Shown here piece by piece: positions 1 to 10,241 of a stretch of 57,198 nt of DNA (positions are counted from its first letter, which is position 1; each line of letters begins with the position of its first letter). The notes below the pieces were generated by a model that saw only the letters and a list, made by a program, of their open reading frames with translations, was not told the origin of the DNA and did no database searches. Made by a program: the position numbers and the translations under genes. The DNA comes from Pandoraea sp. ASV26 (GTDB taxonomy: Bacteria > Pseudomonadota > Gammaproteobacteria > Burkholderiales > Burkholderiaceae), in the NCBI RefSeq assembly GCF_016428915.1, contig NZ_JAELTP010000026.1, positions 1 through 57,198 on the forward strand. Reading direction: 5' to 3'.

Positions 1-1
1 G

Positions 2-655
2 TATCACATCAAGTGCGACTATCGCCTGATGATCGACAACCTGATGGACCTCACGCACGAGACCTATGTGCACGCAACGAGCATCGGTCAGGAGGAAATC
101 GAAGAAGCGCCGCCGAAGACCACCGTCGAAGGTGACATGGTCATCACGGCGCGTCACATGGAGAACATCAAGGCGCCGCCGTTCTGGGCGAGCGCGCTGC
201 GCGCGAATGGCCTGGACGATCAGGTGCCGTGCGACCGCTGGCAAGTGTGCCGCTTCACGCCGCCGAGCCACGTGATGATCGAAGTGGGTGTGGCGCACGC
301 CGGTCATGGCGGCTACCATGCGCCGGCCGACAAGAAGGCCGGCAGCATCGTGGTCGACTTCATCACCCCCGAGACGGACGAATCGATCTGGTACTTCTGG
401 GGCATGGCGCGCAACTTCAAGCCTGAAGACGCCGAACTGACCGCCGCGATCAAGCGTGGCCAGGGCGGCATCTTCGCCGAAGACCAGGAGGTGCTCGAAG
501 CCCAGCAACGCAATCTCAGCGCATATCCGGAGAAGAAGATTCTGAAGCTCAACATCGACGCAGGCGGCGTGCAGTCGCGCAAGGTGCTCGACCGGCTCAT
601 CGAAGCCGAGCGCGCCGGGACGGCGAATGCACAAGGCGTGGAGAGCGCAGCATGA
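2..655 (+). CDS. vanA: Vanillate O-demethylase oxygenase subunit VanA (5' end missing)
   Basis: C-terminal part of the terminal oxygenase that, with VanB, demethylates vanillate to protocatechuate and formaldehyde in the cytoplasm. The reading frame is open from base 2, so the N-terminal Rieske [2Fe-2S] domain lies outside the window. What remains is the catalytic domain, opening with the mononuclear-iron signature DLTHETYVH (an Asp and two His ligands) near residue 18 of the fragment. The stop overlaps the vanB start as ATGA, so the two are translationally coupled. The adjacent VanB-type reductase supports VanA over another Rieske oxygenase, but closely related aryl-ether demethylases cannot be fully excluded. 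Confidence 0.9.
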   Translation, partial: YHIKCDYRLMIDNLMDLTHETYVHATSIGQEEIEEAPPKTTVEGDMVITARHMENIKAPPFWASALRANGLDDQVPCDRWQVCRFTPPSHVMIEVGVAHAGHGGYHAPADKKAGSIVVDFITPETDESIWYFWGMARNFKPEDAELTAAIKRGQGGIFAEDQEVLEAQQRNLSAYPEKKILKLNIDAGGVQSRKVLDRLIEAERAGTANAQGVESAA

Positions 656-1596
656 AAGTCCGGCTGGCGAACAAACGCGATGTCGCTACCGACATCTGCG
701 AATTCGAGCTGGTGAGTGTCGACGGCAGCGCGCTGCCGGCATTCACGGCGGGCGCCCACATCGACGTTCACGTGGCCGACGGTCTCGTGCGTCAGTACTC
801 GCTGTGCAACGCACCGGGCGAGACGCATCGCTACTGCCTGGGCGTGCTGCGCGACCCGGCGTCGCGCGGCGGCTCCCTCGGCATGCATGCGCTCACGGTC
901 GGCACCACGCTGGAGATCAGCGCCCCGCGCAATCACTTCCCGCTCGCCGAGCAGGCGAAGCACAGCATTCTGCTCGCGGGCGGAATTGGCGTGACGCCGA
1001 TTCTCTGCATGGCCGAAGCGCTGTCGGCGAGCAACGCATCGTTCGAAGTGCATTACTGCACTCGCGAGCCCGCACGCACCGCCTTTCGCGAGCGCTTCGC
1101 GCGCGACGATCTCGCCGCGAAGACACGCCTGTACTTCGACAGCGACGGCGAGCGTGCCGATCTCGACGCCATCCTTGCGCAGCCGTCCGGTGGCAAGCAC
1201 CTGTATGTGTGCGGCCCCGCCGGCTTCATCGACGCGGTGCTGGCCCGAGCGGAAGCGGCGCAATGGCCCGAAGGCAATGTGCATCGCGAATACTTCGCCG
1301 CACCGGTGCAGGCCGACACCGACGGCGACTCGCCGTTTCAGGTCAAGCTGCACTCGAGCGGTCGTGTGATCGACGTGAAGGCCGGCGAGACCATCGTCGC
1401 GGCACTCGCAGCGCAGGGCGTGGAAGTGCAGATGTCGTGCGAGCAAGGCGTGTGCGGCACGTGCCTTACGCGGGTCATCGATGGCACGCCCGATCATCGC
1501 GACGTCTACCTGACCGACGACGAACGCGCCGCCAACGACCAGATCCTGCCCTGCTGCTCGCGCAGCAAGTCGGCCATGCTGGTGCTCGATCTGTAA
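652..1596 (+). CDS. vanB: Vanillate O-demethylase reductase subunit VanB
   Basis: Flavin- and iron-sulfur-containing reductase that passes electrons from NAD(P)H to the VanA oxygenase. 314 residues, the usual size for this phthalate-dioxygenase-reductase-like family. Order of domains: flavin-binding barrel with RQYSLCN (about residues 46-52), nucleotide-binding domain with GGIGVTPIL (about 107-115), and a C-terminal plant-type [2Fe-2S] ferredoxin domain. Cysteines C263, C268 and C271 plus the late Cys pair near 301-302 supply the cluster ligands. Start overlaps the vanA stop by 4 bases. A hairpin terminator follows about 45 bases after the stop. Confidence 0.93.
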   Translation: MKVRLANKRDVATDICEFELVSVDGSALPAFTAGAHIDVHVADGLVRQYSLCNAPGETHRYCLGVLRDPASRGGSLGMHALTVGTTLEISAPRNHFPLAEQAKHSILLAGGIGVTPILCMAEALSASNASFEVHYCTREPARTAFRERFARDDLAAKTRLYFDSDGERADLDAILAQPSGGKHLYVCGPAGFIDAVLARAEAAQWPEGNVHREYFAAPVQADTDGDSPFQVKLHSSGRVIDVKAGETIVAALAAQGVEVQMSCEQGVCGTCLTRVIDGTPDHRDVYLTDDERAANDQILPCCSRSKSAMLVLDL

Positions 1597-1639
1597 CGCT
1601 TGTAACGCCTGTAGCGCATTCCTCTCTGCGCCAAAAGAC

Positions 1640-1680
1640 AACAGCCCCGCTTCGCATCGCGAGCGGGGCTGTTGTGCTTT
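1640..1680 (+). terminator. Rho-independent terminator after vanAB
   Basis: A 10-11 bp stem (AACAGCCCCGC pairing with GCGGGGCTGTT) closes a short loop and is followed by TGTGCTTT. It lies between the convergent vanB and MHS transporter genes. It mainly serves vanAB, since the run of Ts is on the plus-strand side. Confidence 0.75.
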
Positions 1681-1709
1681 CATGGATGAGACCCGGCTGT
1701 CAGAGCGCG

Positions 1710-3104
1710 CTACAACACCCGGTGCTTCGTCTCGCGCACGAGGATCGTCGAGATGAGCGCCATCGCCGCGAGGATGAGGAAGTACACGATGACCGGCCAG
1801 ATTTGCCCGTGGCTCCATGCCAGCAGGCTTGCGGCAATCATCGGCGCGAGTCCGCCGCCCAGCACCGTACCGATCTGCTTGCCGAGCGACACGCCCGAGA
1901 AGCGCACGCGCGTGTCGAACAGCTCCGAGAAGAAACTCCCCTCCGGGCCGAACATCATCGGGTGAATCACGCCTGCGCCGATCACGATGGCAGACACGAC
2001 GAGCGCCGTCTCCTTGCTGCCCATCATCATGAAAAACGGATAGATGAAGATCGCCGTGGCGGCCAGTCCCATCAGGAACATCGGGCGGCGGCCGAGCTTG
2101 TCGGAGAGCATGCCGAACGCAGGGATCGTCAGCATCGCGAGAATGTTCGCGTAGAGCACGCCATCGGCCATCGTGTTGCGCGGCAGACCGAGCGTCTTGG
2201 TGCCGTAGGACAGCGAGAAGATCGCGACGAGATAGAAGAAGCTCGTCTCTGCCAGACAGATGAAGAACGTGACGAGCGTCGGGCGCCAGTAATGCGTGAT
2301 GACTTCCGCGACCGGTACCTTCGCGATGTCACGATGCTGCTCCGCCGCCTTGAAGCTCGGCGACTCTTCCACCTTGAGACGCACGTAGGTGCCCAGCGCC
2401 ACGAGCAGCAGACTCACGAGGAACGGCAGGCGCCAGCCCCACGTGAGCAGATCGTCTTCCGGCAGTCGCGTAATCAGCACGATGGCGAGCGACGCGCCGA
2501 CGATCGACGTCGGCCCTGCCGCCTGAATCAGCCCGCCGAAGAGGCCGCGCAAGTGCGCGGGCGCCCCTTCGACCGTCATCAGCAAGCCGCCGACGGACTC
2601 GCCGCCGAGCGCGAAACCCTGCACGAAGCGCAGCGTCACGAGCATGACCGGCGCCCACATGCCGACCATGTCGTACGTCGGAAGCAGACCGATCATCGTA
2701 GTAGCCACACCCATCAGAATGAGGGTGAACAACAGAATCGACTTGCGCCCGATGCGGTCGCCGAAGTGACCGAATACGATGCCCCCGATGGGCCGCGCGA
2801 TGAACCCGACGGCAAAGGTCGCGAACACGGCGATCATGCCCGCCATCGGATCGAGCTGCGGGAAGAACAGCCGGTCGAACACGATGGGCGCGAGAAAGCC
2901 GTAGATGAAAAAGTCATACCACTCGATGGCGGTACCGAAGCAACTGGCCGCCACCACGCGAGCGTAGTTCGCCGATGCGCCCTGTGTTGCCAACGCTGGA
3001 GCGGCGTTGGCAGCGTTGGCGTCGTGGTGCTGCCCCTCGCCGGCGTTGGCGTGGCCGGACGTTGCACCCGCCCCCGCAGGGGCGGTTTCGTACTGTTGTG
3101 ACAC
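1710..3104 (-). CDS. MHS-family MFS transporter, probable aromatic acid/H+ symporter
   Basis: 464-residue inner-membrane permease of the metabolite:H+ symporter group within the major facilitator superfamily. About 12 membrane segments. The first is preceded by the MHS hallmark EWYDFFIYG (near residue 60), and the loop 2-3 signature GHFGDRIGRK is present (near 113). The N-terminal ~45 residues are Ala/Gly/His-rich and probably cytoplasmic and disordered. The start codon is GTG, chosen because GGAGGAG lies 8 bases upstream. It lies 94 bases behind the aldehyde dehydrogenase and is probably the last gene of the benzoylformate decarboxylase operon, so an aromatic acid substrate is inferred. The exact substrate is unknown. 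Confidence 0.85.
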   Translation of the reverse strand: MSQQYETAPAGAGATSGHANAGEGQHHDANAANAAPALATQGASANYARVVAASCFGTAIEWYDFFIYGFLAPIVFDRLFFPQLDPMAGMIAVFATFAVGFIARPIGGIVFGHFGDRIGRKSILLFTLILMGVATTMIGLLPTYDMVGMWAPVMLVTLRFVQGFALGGESVGGLLMTVEGAPAHLRGLFGGLIQAAGPTSIVGASLAIVLITRLPEDDLLTWGWRLPFLVSLLLVALGTYVRLKVEESPSFKAAEQHRDIAKVPVAEVITHYWRPTLVTFFICLAETSFFYLVAIFSLSYGTKTLGLPRNTMADGVLYANILAMLTIPAFGMLSDKLGRRPMFLMGLAATAIFIYPFFMMMGSKETALVVSAIVIGAGVIHPMMFGPEGSFFSELFDTRVRFSGVSLGKQIGTVLGGGLAPMIAASLLAWSHGQIWPVIVYFLILAAMALISTILVRETKHRVL

Positions 3105-3198
3105 GGTTGTCTCCTCCGGCCGTCTGTTCCGGTCTCCCGGCTGCGGCGGTATGGTGGTGTTGCGTTACGTCAACGGGCGTCCGGGCGCCGGGCGGCGT

Positions 3199-4674
3199 TC
3201 AGAACGGGTAGTGACGCGGGGTGGTCTGCACCGTCATCCAGCGCAGATCGGTGAATTCGTGAACGCCGGCCTTGCCGCCGAAACGTCCCCAGCCGCTCGA
3301 CTTCACGCCGCCGAACGGCATCTGCGCTTCGTCATGCACCGTGGGGCCGTTGATGTGGCAGATGCCCGACTCGATACGCCTGGCCACGCCCATCGCGCGC
3401 GCGATGTCGCGGCTGAAGACGGCGGACGACAGGCCGTAAGCGTTGTCGTTGGCGCACGCGATGGCCGCTTCGTCGTCCTTCACGCGCACGATGCCCTTGA
3501 CCGGGCCGAACGACTCCTCGCTGTAGATGTGCATGTCAGGCGTGACGTAATCGAGCAGCGTCGCGGGCATGAGCGTGGTCTCGGCGCGGCCGCCGCACAG
3601 CAGCTTCGCGCCCTTGGCGAGCGCGTCGTCGATCAGCGCATTGCAGCGCTCGACCGTCGCCATGTCGATCACCGAGCCGAGCACGACCGGGCCTTCTCGC
3701 GGATCGCCCAGCGGCAGCGCACGCGCCTTGGCGGCGAGCTTTTCCACGAAGGCGTCGGCGATCGATTCCGCCACGACGATGCGCTCTGTCGACATGCAGA
3801 TCTGGCCGGAGTTGGCGAACGCGCCGAATGCGACACCGTTCACGGCGGCGTCGAGATCCGCGTCGTCGAGCACGAGACACGGCGCCTTGCCACCCAGTTC
3901 CAGCACGGCGGGTTTGAGATGTTCAGCGCACAGCCCGGCGATAATGCGGCCCACGCGCGTCGAGCCGGTGAAGTTCACGCGACGCACGGCGGGCTCTGCG
4001 ATCAGCGCCTCGACGATAGCGCCGGCGTCCTTCGGCGCGTTCGTGATGAAGTTCACCACGCCCGGCGGCAGACCCGCTTCGTCCAGCGCATCGGCAATCA
4101 GGCCGTGCGTCGCCGGACACAACTCCGAGCCCTTGAAGACCACGGTATTGCCGCAGGCCAGCGGCAACGCCAGCGCGCGCACACCGAGAATGACCGGCGC
4201 GTTCCACGGCGCAATGCCGAGCACCACGCCCGCCGCCTGTCGCACGCCCATGGCAAGACTGCCGGGCACGTCCGACGGGATGATTTCACCGGCGATCTGT
4301 GTCGTCATCGCGGCGGCTTCGCGCAGCCCCTGCGCGGCCAGATGGACGTTGAAGCCCGCCCACAATCCGGACGCGCCCGTCTCTGCTGCCATGGCGGCCT
4401 GAAACGCTTCGAGTTTCGCTTCCAGTCGATCGGCCGCCTTCATCAACAGCGCGCGACGCTCGCCCGGGCCGGTGTTCGACCAGCCGGGGAAGGCATCCCA
4501 TGCCGCGTGCACGGCAGCACGAGCGTCGCCGACGGTGGCGGCCGGGGCGCGCGAGGCGACCTCGCCGTCGAGTGGATTGCGTCGCTCGAAGGTGGCGCCC
4601 TGAGTCGCGGCAACGCGCTTACCGGCGATCAGCATCGTCAGGGCTTTAGGATCTTGTTGGACTTGCATTGGCAT
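3199..4674 (-). CDS. NAD(P)-dependent aldehyde dehydrogenase, vanillin/benzaldehyde type
   Basis: 491-residue cytoplasmic aldehyde dehydrogenase of the usual family length. It has the catalytic glutamate in LELGGKAP and the nucleophilic cysteine in NSGQICMSTER, a stretch typical of vanillin, benzaldehyde and salicylaldehyde dehydrogenases. The start at 4674 was preferred over an upstream in-frame ATG at 4701 because AAGGAG lies 6-7 bases before it. It follows benzoylformate decarboxylase by 86 bases, whose product is an aromatic aldehyde, and vanAB lies nearby. The likely role is oxidation of benzaldehyde or vanillin to the acid. Which aldehyde is preferred cannot be read from the sequence. 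Confidence 0.85.
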   Translation of the reverse strand: MPMQVQQDPKALTMLIAGKRVAATQGATFERRNPLDGEVASRAPAATVGDARAAVHAAWDAFPGWSNTGPGERRALLMKAADRLEAKLEAFQAAMAAETGASGLWAGFNVHLAAQGLREAAAMTTQIAGEIIPSDVPGSLAMGVRQAAGVVLGIAPWNAPVILGVRALALPLACGNTVVFKGSELCPATHGLIADALDEAGLPPGVVNFITNAPKDAGAIVEALIAEPAVRRVNFTGSTRVGRIIAGLCAEHLKPAVLELGGKAPCLVLDDADLDAAVNGVAFGAFANSGQICMSTERIVVAESIADAFVEKLAAKARALPLGDPREGPVVLGSVIDMATVERCNALIDDALAKGAKLLCGGRAETTLMPATLLDYVTPDMHIYSEESFGPVKGIVRVKDDEAAIACANDNAYGLSSAVFSRDIARAMGVARRIESGICHINGPTVHDEAQMPFGGVKSSGWGRFGGKAGVHEFTDLRWMTVQTTPRHYPF

Positions 4675-4760
4675 TCGTCTCCTTGCTCGATGATTCGTCA
4701 CGGGATGGGCTGCACGGCAGGCTCGATCGCTCGATCCTCAGTGCAGGCACTCGCCGTGCA

Positions 4761-6389
4761 TCATGCCACCACGATTTCGACAAGACGTGTCTCGCCGCTC
4801 GCGATGGCCTGCGACAAGACGTCGCGCAACTCGCTTCCCTGCTCGACACGCTGCGCACGCACGCCCATGCCTTGCGCCAGATGCACGAAATCGAGATCGG
4901 GCAGATCGGTGCCCTGCACCGGATCCTTCGGGCCGAAGCCGAACGACGGCGCGAAGTCCTGCAACGCGGCGTAGCGCCGGTTGTTCAGAATCACGAACGT
5001 GATCGGCAGTCTGGCTTGCGCCGCACTCCATAGCCCCTGAATCGAGTACATCGCGGAGCCGTCGCCGATCAGGCCGATGACGCGACGCGTCGGATGCGCC
5101 ATCGCCACACCGACCGCCGCAGGCATGGAGTAGCCGAGGCCGCCGCTATTCATCGTGTAGAACGTACCCGGCTGCGTGAAGGGCAGATATTGCTGCATGA
5201 CGGCGCGCGCGCTCGGCGCTTCTTCGACGACGATGTCGTGCGCGTCGCGCACTTCGGCGAGCGTTTGCAGTGCGAAGGCCGTCGTCATGGGTTCGCCCGG
5301 TGCGTTCGGCGTCGCCACCGGCGGCACGGCGCGCGCAGGCGGCAGTGCGCGCTCGCCCGGCATGTCGCGTGTCATCAACGCTTCGACGCCCAGTCGCACG
5401 TTGCCGACGACGGAGGCGCCGACGGGTGTCCACGCGGCCACGCCCGGGTCTTCGATCAACTGGAACAACGACGCGCCCTCGGGGACATGCGGCCCCGCGC
5501 CTTCCACGTGATACGTGAACGCCGGCGCGCCGATCACGAGAATCAGATCGTGACCGCCGAGCAGGCCGACGATCTTCTCGCGCATCGGCGGCAGGAAGCC
5601 CGCGAACAGACGGTGGTCTTCCGGGAACGCACAACGCGCGCACATCGGTGCGGTGAACACGCGTGCGTTATGCCGTTCGGCCAGAGCGACCACGGCGTCG
5701 AATGCCCCGGCGCGATCGATGGACGAACCGACGACGAACGCCGGACGCTCGCACGCATCGAGCGCCGCCCCCAGTTGCGCAAGCGCCACCGGATCGGGCT
5801 GCACACGCGTACTCACCTGACGCGGCGGCAGCGCCTCGGCAGGACGATCCCAATCGTCGACCGGAATGGAGACGAAGACCGGCCCCTTCGGCTCCTGCAT
5901 GGCGATGTGATAAGCGCGGGCGAGCGCGAGCGGCACGTCTTCGGCTCGCGCCGGTTCCAGACTGAACTTGACGTACGGCTGCGGCAACTCGGTCGCACGC
6001 ACGGAGGCGAGGAACGGATCGAACGGCAGAATCGAGCGTGCCTGCTGACCGGCGGTCACGATGAGCGGCGTCTGATTCTTGTACGCCGTAAAGATGTTGC
6101 CCATCGCGTTGCCGACGCCGGCTGCCGAATGCAGATTGATGAACGCCGCGTTACCGGTCGCCTGCGCGTAGCCGTCGGCCATGCCGACGACCACCGCCTC
6201 CTGCAAGCCCAGCACGTATTCGAAGTCGGGCGGGAAGTCGCGGAACAGCGGCAACTCGGTCGAACCGGGGTTGGCAAACACCTTGGTCATGCCGTGGCGG
6301 CGCATCAGGTCGATGACCACCTCACGAACGCTCAGGGCTTGGGGGGCGCCGGCACGTTGGCCGGCGCGAAGTTCTCGGCTGTCTTTCAT
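4761..6389 (-). CDS. mdlC: Thiamine-diphosphate enzyme, benzoylformate decarboxylase
   Basis: 542-residue ThDP-dependent decarboxylase converting benzoylformate (phenylglyoxylate) to benzaldehyde and CO2. Residues matching the Pseudomonas putida enzyme are present with a constant offset of 17: Ser43 (PGSTELP) for Ser26, Glu64 for Glu47, His87 (NLHSAAG) for His70, and the later active-site His in TYHVEG for His281. The ThDP/Mg motif GDGSAMYS ending in NN is near the C terminus. The offset means about 17 extra N-terminal residues. A shorter start is possible (for example GTG at 6329), and no strong ribosome site marks 6389. It probably heads an operon with the aldehyde dehydrogenase and transporter, under the divergent LysR regulator. 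Confidence 0.87.
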   Translation of the reverse strand: MKDSRELRAGQRAGAPQALSVREVVIDLMRRHGMTKVFANPGSTELPLFRDFPPDFEYVLGLQEAVVVGMADGYAQATGNAAFINLHSAAGVGNAMGNIFTAYKNQTPLIVTAGQQARSILPFDPFLASVRATELPQPYVKFSLEPARAEDVPLALARAYHIAMQEPKGPVFVSIPVDDWDRPAEALPPRQVSTRVQPDPVALAQLGAALDACERPAFVVGSSIDRAGAFDAVVALAERHNARVFTAPMCARCAFPEDHRLFAGFLPPMREKIVGLLGGHDLILVIGAPAFTYHVEGAGPHVPEGASLFQLIEDPGVAAWTPVGASVVGNVRLGVEALMTRDMPGERALPPARAVPPVATPNAPGEPMTTAFALQTLAEVRDAHDIVVEEAPSARAVMQQYLPFTQPGTFYTMNSGGLGYSMPAAVGVAMAHPTRRVIGLIGDGSAMYSIQGLWSAAQARLPITFVILNNRRYAALQDFAPSFGFGPKDPVQGTDLPDLDFVHLAQGMGVRAQRVEQGSELRDVLSQAIASGETRLVEIVVA

Positions 6390-6579
6390 GAATGCGGTTG
6401 TCTCGTACCGCCATCGACGCGCAAGCGTGACGGCGTGGTTCTTGTGTTGGCTCGGGCGGCGCGGGCCTCAAACCCACGCGGTACGTGCGTCCGTTGGGAT
6501 GAGCGTCTGGCTAACGTTCGGGTCAGCGTTCGGGCGAGCGATTGCAGGAGTATAGGCAGCCGATATATGCCCCGGAATT

Positions 6580-6619
6580 GCTTTTGCGTGCCAAAGTCAT
6601 TACGCTTTTGCATGACTTT
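6580..6619. promoter_or_regulatory. Candidate LysR operator (T-N11-A) between bfd-type gene and lysR
   Basis: A perfect inverted repeat, AAAGTCAT at 6593-6600 and ATGACTTT at 6612-6619, is separated by exactly 11 bases. This gives the T-N11-A form expected of LysR-type sites. Overlapping it is a direct repeat, GCTTTTGCGTG (6580-6590) and GCTTTTGCATG (6604-6614), 24 bases apart. It lies about 100 bases before the lysR start and 200 before the decarboxylase start, in a 331-base divergent gap. The rest of the gap shows no gene. Confidence 0.65.
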
Positions 6620-6720
6620 CCGGCGTGGCCGTAAGTCACGTTTGGTCACTGTCGATCACGCTTTACGTCGCCGTCATCGTGATCGGCGTCATGCCTTCCT
6701 CTGGAGTTCTCCCGCCCGCC

Positions 6721-7626
6721 ATGAGCCTCAATCTCCAGCAATTGCGCGCCTTCACGACCATCGTCGCGACCGGCAGCCTCGGACGCGCCGCCACGGAACT
6801 GCACCTCACCCAGCCCGCGTTGAGCCGCACCATCAAACGGCTCGAAACCGATCTGGGCGCGCCGCTGTTCGAGCGTCACAGCAAGGGGATGGCATTGACG
6901 GCGTTCGGCCACGCCCTGCTGCCGCACGCGATGCTGCTGGCGCGCGAAGCCGACCATGCGCGCGAGGAAATCGATGCGTTGCGTGGTCTGGCCAAAGGCA
7001 GGATCAAGGTCGGGGCGGTCGGGGCCATCGCAAGCCACGTCCTGCCGCTCGCCGTGGACCGTGTGCTCAATCGCTGGCCGAATCTGCGCGTGGAGATTAT
7101 CGAAGGGGTATGGGATCGGCTCGCTCAGGGACTGATGCAACACGAGATCGATCTGGCGCTCTCGACCGTCGCTCCCGATACCGAGGACATCGTCGCCATC
7201 ACCGACTGCCATTGGGAGGACGACAGCTACGTGGTGGCCGCTTGCGACCATCCGCTGCGCCGTCGCAAGACCCTTTCACTGGCCGACACCCTCGGGCAAC
7301 GCTGGGCGATTCCGCCGCGCGGCACCGCGCCCTACGCGCACATGCAGGGCGTGTTCGCCGCGCACGGTCTGGGGCTGCCGAACATCGTCGTCGAAACGCG
7401 CTCCGTGCCGGTGCTCAAGAGCATGGTCGCGCGATGCGGCTTTCTCACGTGGATGCCCGAACCGATGTACGACGTCGAGGCGCGGGCGCAGGTGATGGAT
7501 ACGTTACCGATTGCGACGGTGCGCGCCAAGCGCACGCTCACGGCCTTTCGCCGCCGTCAGGGAATCTTGCCGAGCCCCGCCGCCAAATTGCTCGACGAGT
7601 TGCGTCAACTCACGGCGCCCGGTTGA
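6721..7626 (+). CDS. LysR-family transcriptional regulator
   Basis: 301-residue LysR-type regulator. An N-terminal winged helix-turn-helix (LQQLRAFTTIVATGSLGRAA, about residues 4-23, with LTQPALSRTIKRLE following) precedes an effector-binding periplasmic-binding-protein-like domain. The start at 6721 (MSLNLQQLR) fits the family N terminus; an upstream in-frame start at 6625 would add 32 residues with no family match. Divergent transcription from the decarboxylase-dehydrogenase-transporter run, with the inverted repeat between them, suggests it activates that operon in response to an aromatic acid and controls itself. The inducer is not known. Confidence 0.88.
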   Translation: MSLNLQQLRAFTTIVATGSLGRAATELHLTQPALSRTIKRLETDLGAPLFERHSKGMALTAFGHALLPHAMLLAREADHAREEIDALRGLAKGRIKVGAVGAIASHVLPLAVDRVLNRWPNLRVEIIEGVWDRLAQGLMQHEIDLALSTVAPDTEDIVAITDCHWEDDSYVVAACDHPLRRRKTLSLADTLGQRWAIPPRGTAPYAHMQGVFAAHGLGLPNIVVETRSVPVLKSMVARCGFLTWMPEPMYDVEARAQVMDTLPIATVRAKRTLTAFRRRQGILPSPAAKLLDELRQLTAPG

Positions 7627-7641
7627 AGCGCCAGCGGCAAG

Positions 7642-8340
7642 TCAGTTGTGCGCGGCCACGATATGCGCGCGGTGATACGGCGTGCTGCCATATTCCTTAG
7701 GACCATGAATCGTTTCGACGCGCTCGATGCGCCACGGCACCGGCTGCGTGAAGCGCGGGCCGTCGTAGGCGAACGTATGGAACTCGCCGTTCTCACCGCA
7801 CGCGTCGACCTCCGGCGGAAGATCAGCCAGCAGCGACGCGTCGTACTCGCGGCCGACGAATTCCGGCCCGAGGTGACGTCCGTCCACGCACACGATCACC
7901 GCACGATAACCCAGCGAGATGAATTCATGAGCGAGCGTCAGACGCGCCCGCTGCCACAGCGGCAGCACGGCGGTCATGCCCGCTGCCGCACACACCTTCT
8001 CTTCCCAATCGCGATGCGGCTGCAAATCGATGTCGCCGAACAAGCCGTGCGTGATGCCCGCGGTACGCATCGTCTGAAGACGCGCAACGAAAGCCGTCTC
8101 GTACTCGCGCCAACCGGCTTGCCCGATGTCGAGCGCAATGCCGAGCGCGTCCGCCTGCGCCTGCATCAACTCGCGTGGCAGGCCGTGCGAGCGCGAGCTG
8201 TCACCGGTTTCGTCGAACATCGCCAGCAGACGGCGCACGTCGTAGTGCGGCTCGCCACTCGTGTCGCACGACAGGGCGTGATGCAGGGCAAGGCAGGAAT
8301 CCTTGCCGCCACTCCAGGAGAAAAAGGCGGGTGTGGGCAT
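7642..8340 (-). CDS. PP-loop ATP-binding protein of the DUF71/diphthine-ammonia ligase family
   Basis: 232-residue protein with the ATP-pyrophosphatase loop SWSGGKDS at its N terminus (about residues 8-15). It also has the family's conserved GDIDLQPHRDWEEKVC segment and a C-terminal ENGEFHTFAYDGP motif. These are typical of adenosine nucleotide alpha-hydrolase-like enzymes related to eukaryotic diphthine-ammonia ligase. Bacteria make no diphthamide, so the real substrate is unknown. The start at MPTPAFF (8340) puts the PP-loop at the usual place; the frame stays open to 8418 through a low-complexity stretch with no family resemblance. It runs tail to tail with lysR, 15 bases apart. Confidence 0.8.
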   Translation of the reverse strand: MPTPAFFSWSGGKDSCLALHHALSCDTSGEPHYDVRRLLAMFDETGDSSRSHGLPRELMQAQADALGIALDIGQAGWREYETAFVARLQTMRTAGITHGLFGDIDLQPHRDWEEKVCAAAGMTAVLPLWQRARLTLAHEFISLGYRAVIVCVDGRHLGPEFVGREYDASLLADLPPEVDACGENGEFHTFAYDGPRFTQPVPWRIERVETIHGPKEYGSTPYHRAHIVAAHN

Positions 8341-8450
8341 GGGGTCTCGTGAGTCGGTCTGTGGGTCTGTGGAGGTATTGATACGTCGATAAGTCGATAG
8401 GTCGCTTCGTCGATCCATCGGACAGACAGACGGACGGATCGCACAAATGC

Positions 8451-8473
8451 AAAGCGGACCCCGCAGGGTCCGC
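8451..8473 (-). terminator. Probable terminator after argB
   Basis: An 8-bp GC-rich stem (GCGGACCC/GGGTCCGC) with a 4-base loop lies about 57 bases beyond the argB stop. On the minus strand it is followed by TTTGCATTT, a weak T-rich tail. Confidence 0.55.
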
Positions 8474-8529
8474 CCTTGAGACTTGCGGGTTGCGATGTTT
8501 CCATCGACATGGCCCGCATGACGTCGCGC

Positions 8530-9845
<1,316 letters not shown>

Positions 9846-10148
9846 ATGACAAATCGCACCGGAAAGATGGCTGACGCGACCGATCCGCCCCTCGATCCGA
9901 CACGGGCCGGCGGGGCGCTTGATCCGCTCAATTCATCGCGCTGCCCGCAGTGCGGGGCCGTCGTGTCGTGCGGTGCGCTGTCGTCGGCGCACGGCCCCGG
10001 CGATGTGCATTGCTGGTGCCTCGACTGGCCCCATCTGCCCGTCTCGGCCCGGCTGGGTGCCGGCACCTGCCTTTGCCCGGCCTGTCTTCGTGCGGCGCTT
10101 GCCGCCGCGGGTGTGGCGATCGACGGCACCGCCGCCGATCCCGGCTAA
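9846..10148 (+). CDS. Small cysteine-rich CWC-type protein
   Basis: A 100-residue cytoplasmic-looking protein with CPQCG, then CWC, then TCLCPACL. This pattern matches the cysteine-rich CWC family of small proteobacterial proteins of unknown function, probably a metal-binding knuckle. An internal ATG at 9867 (MADATDPP) is an equally reasonable start. The stop precedes the convergent copper chaperone gene by about 90 bases. Confidence 0.6.
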   Translation: MTNRTGKMADATDPPLDPTRAGGALDPLNSSRCPQCGAVVSCGALSSAHGPGDVHCWCLDWPHLPVSARLGAGTCLCPACLRAALAAAGVAIDGTAADPG

Positions 10149-10241
10149 GGCTGGCGGGCCGCTGGCCCGCGATCAATTGCTCGCGGCTGCCTGCCCGTCC
10201 ACCATCCGCTGGCTACCGGTACTAGCCGTCACGACTGACCG

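Noticed and set aside
8341..8430. Low-complexity stretch with GTCGATA- and GACAGACGG-like motifs before the DUF71 gene
   Set aside because: Units are irregular and short; it does not form a real tandem array or a recognisable operator.
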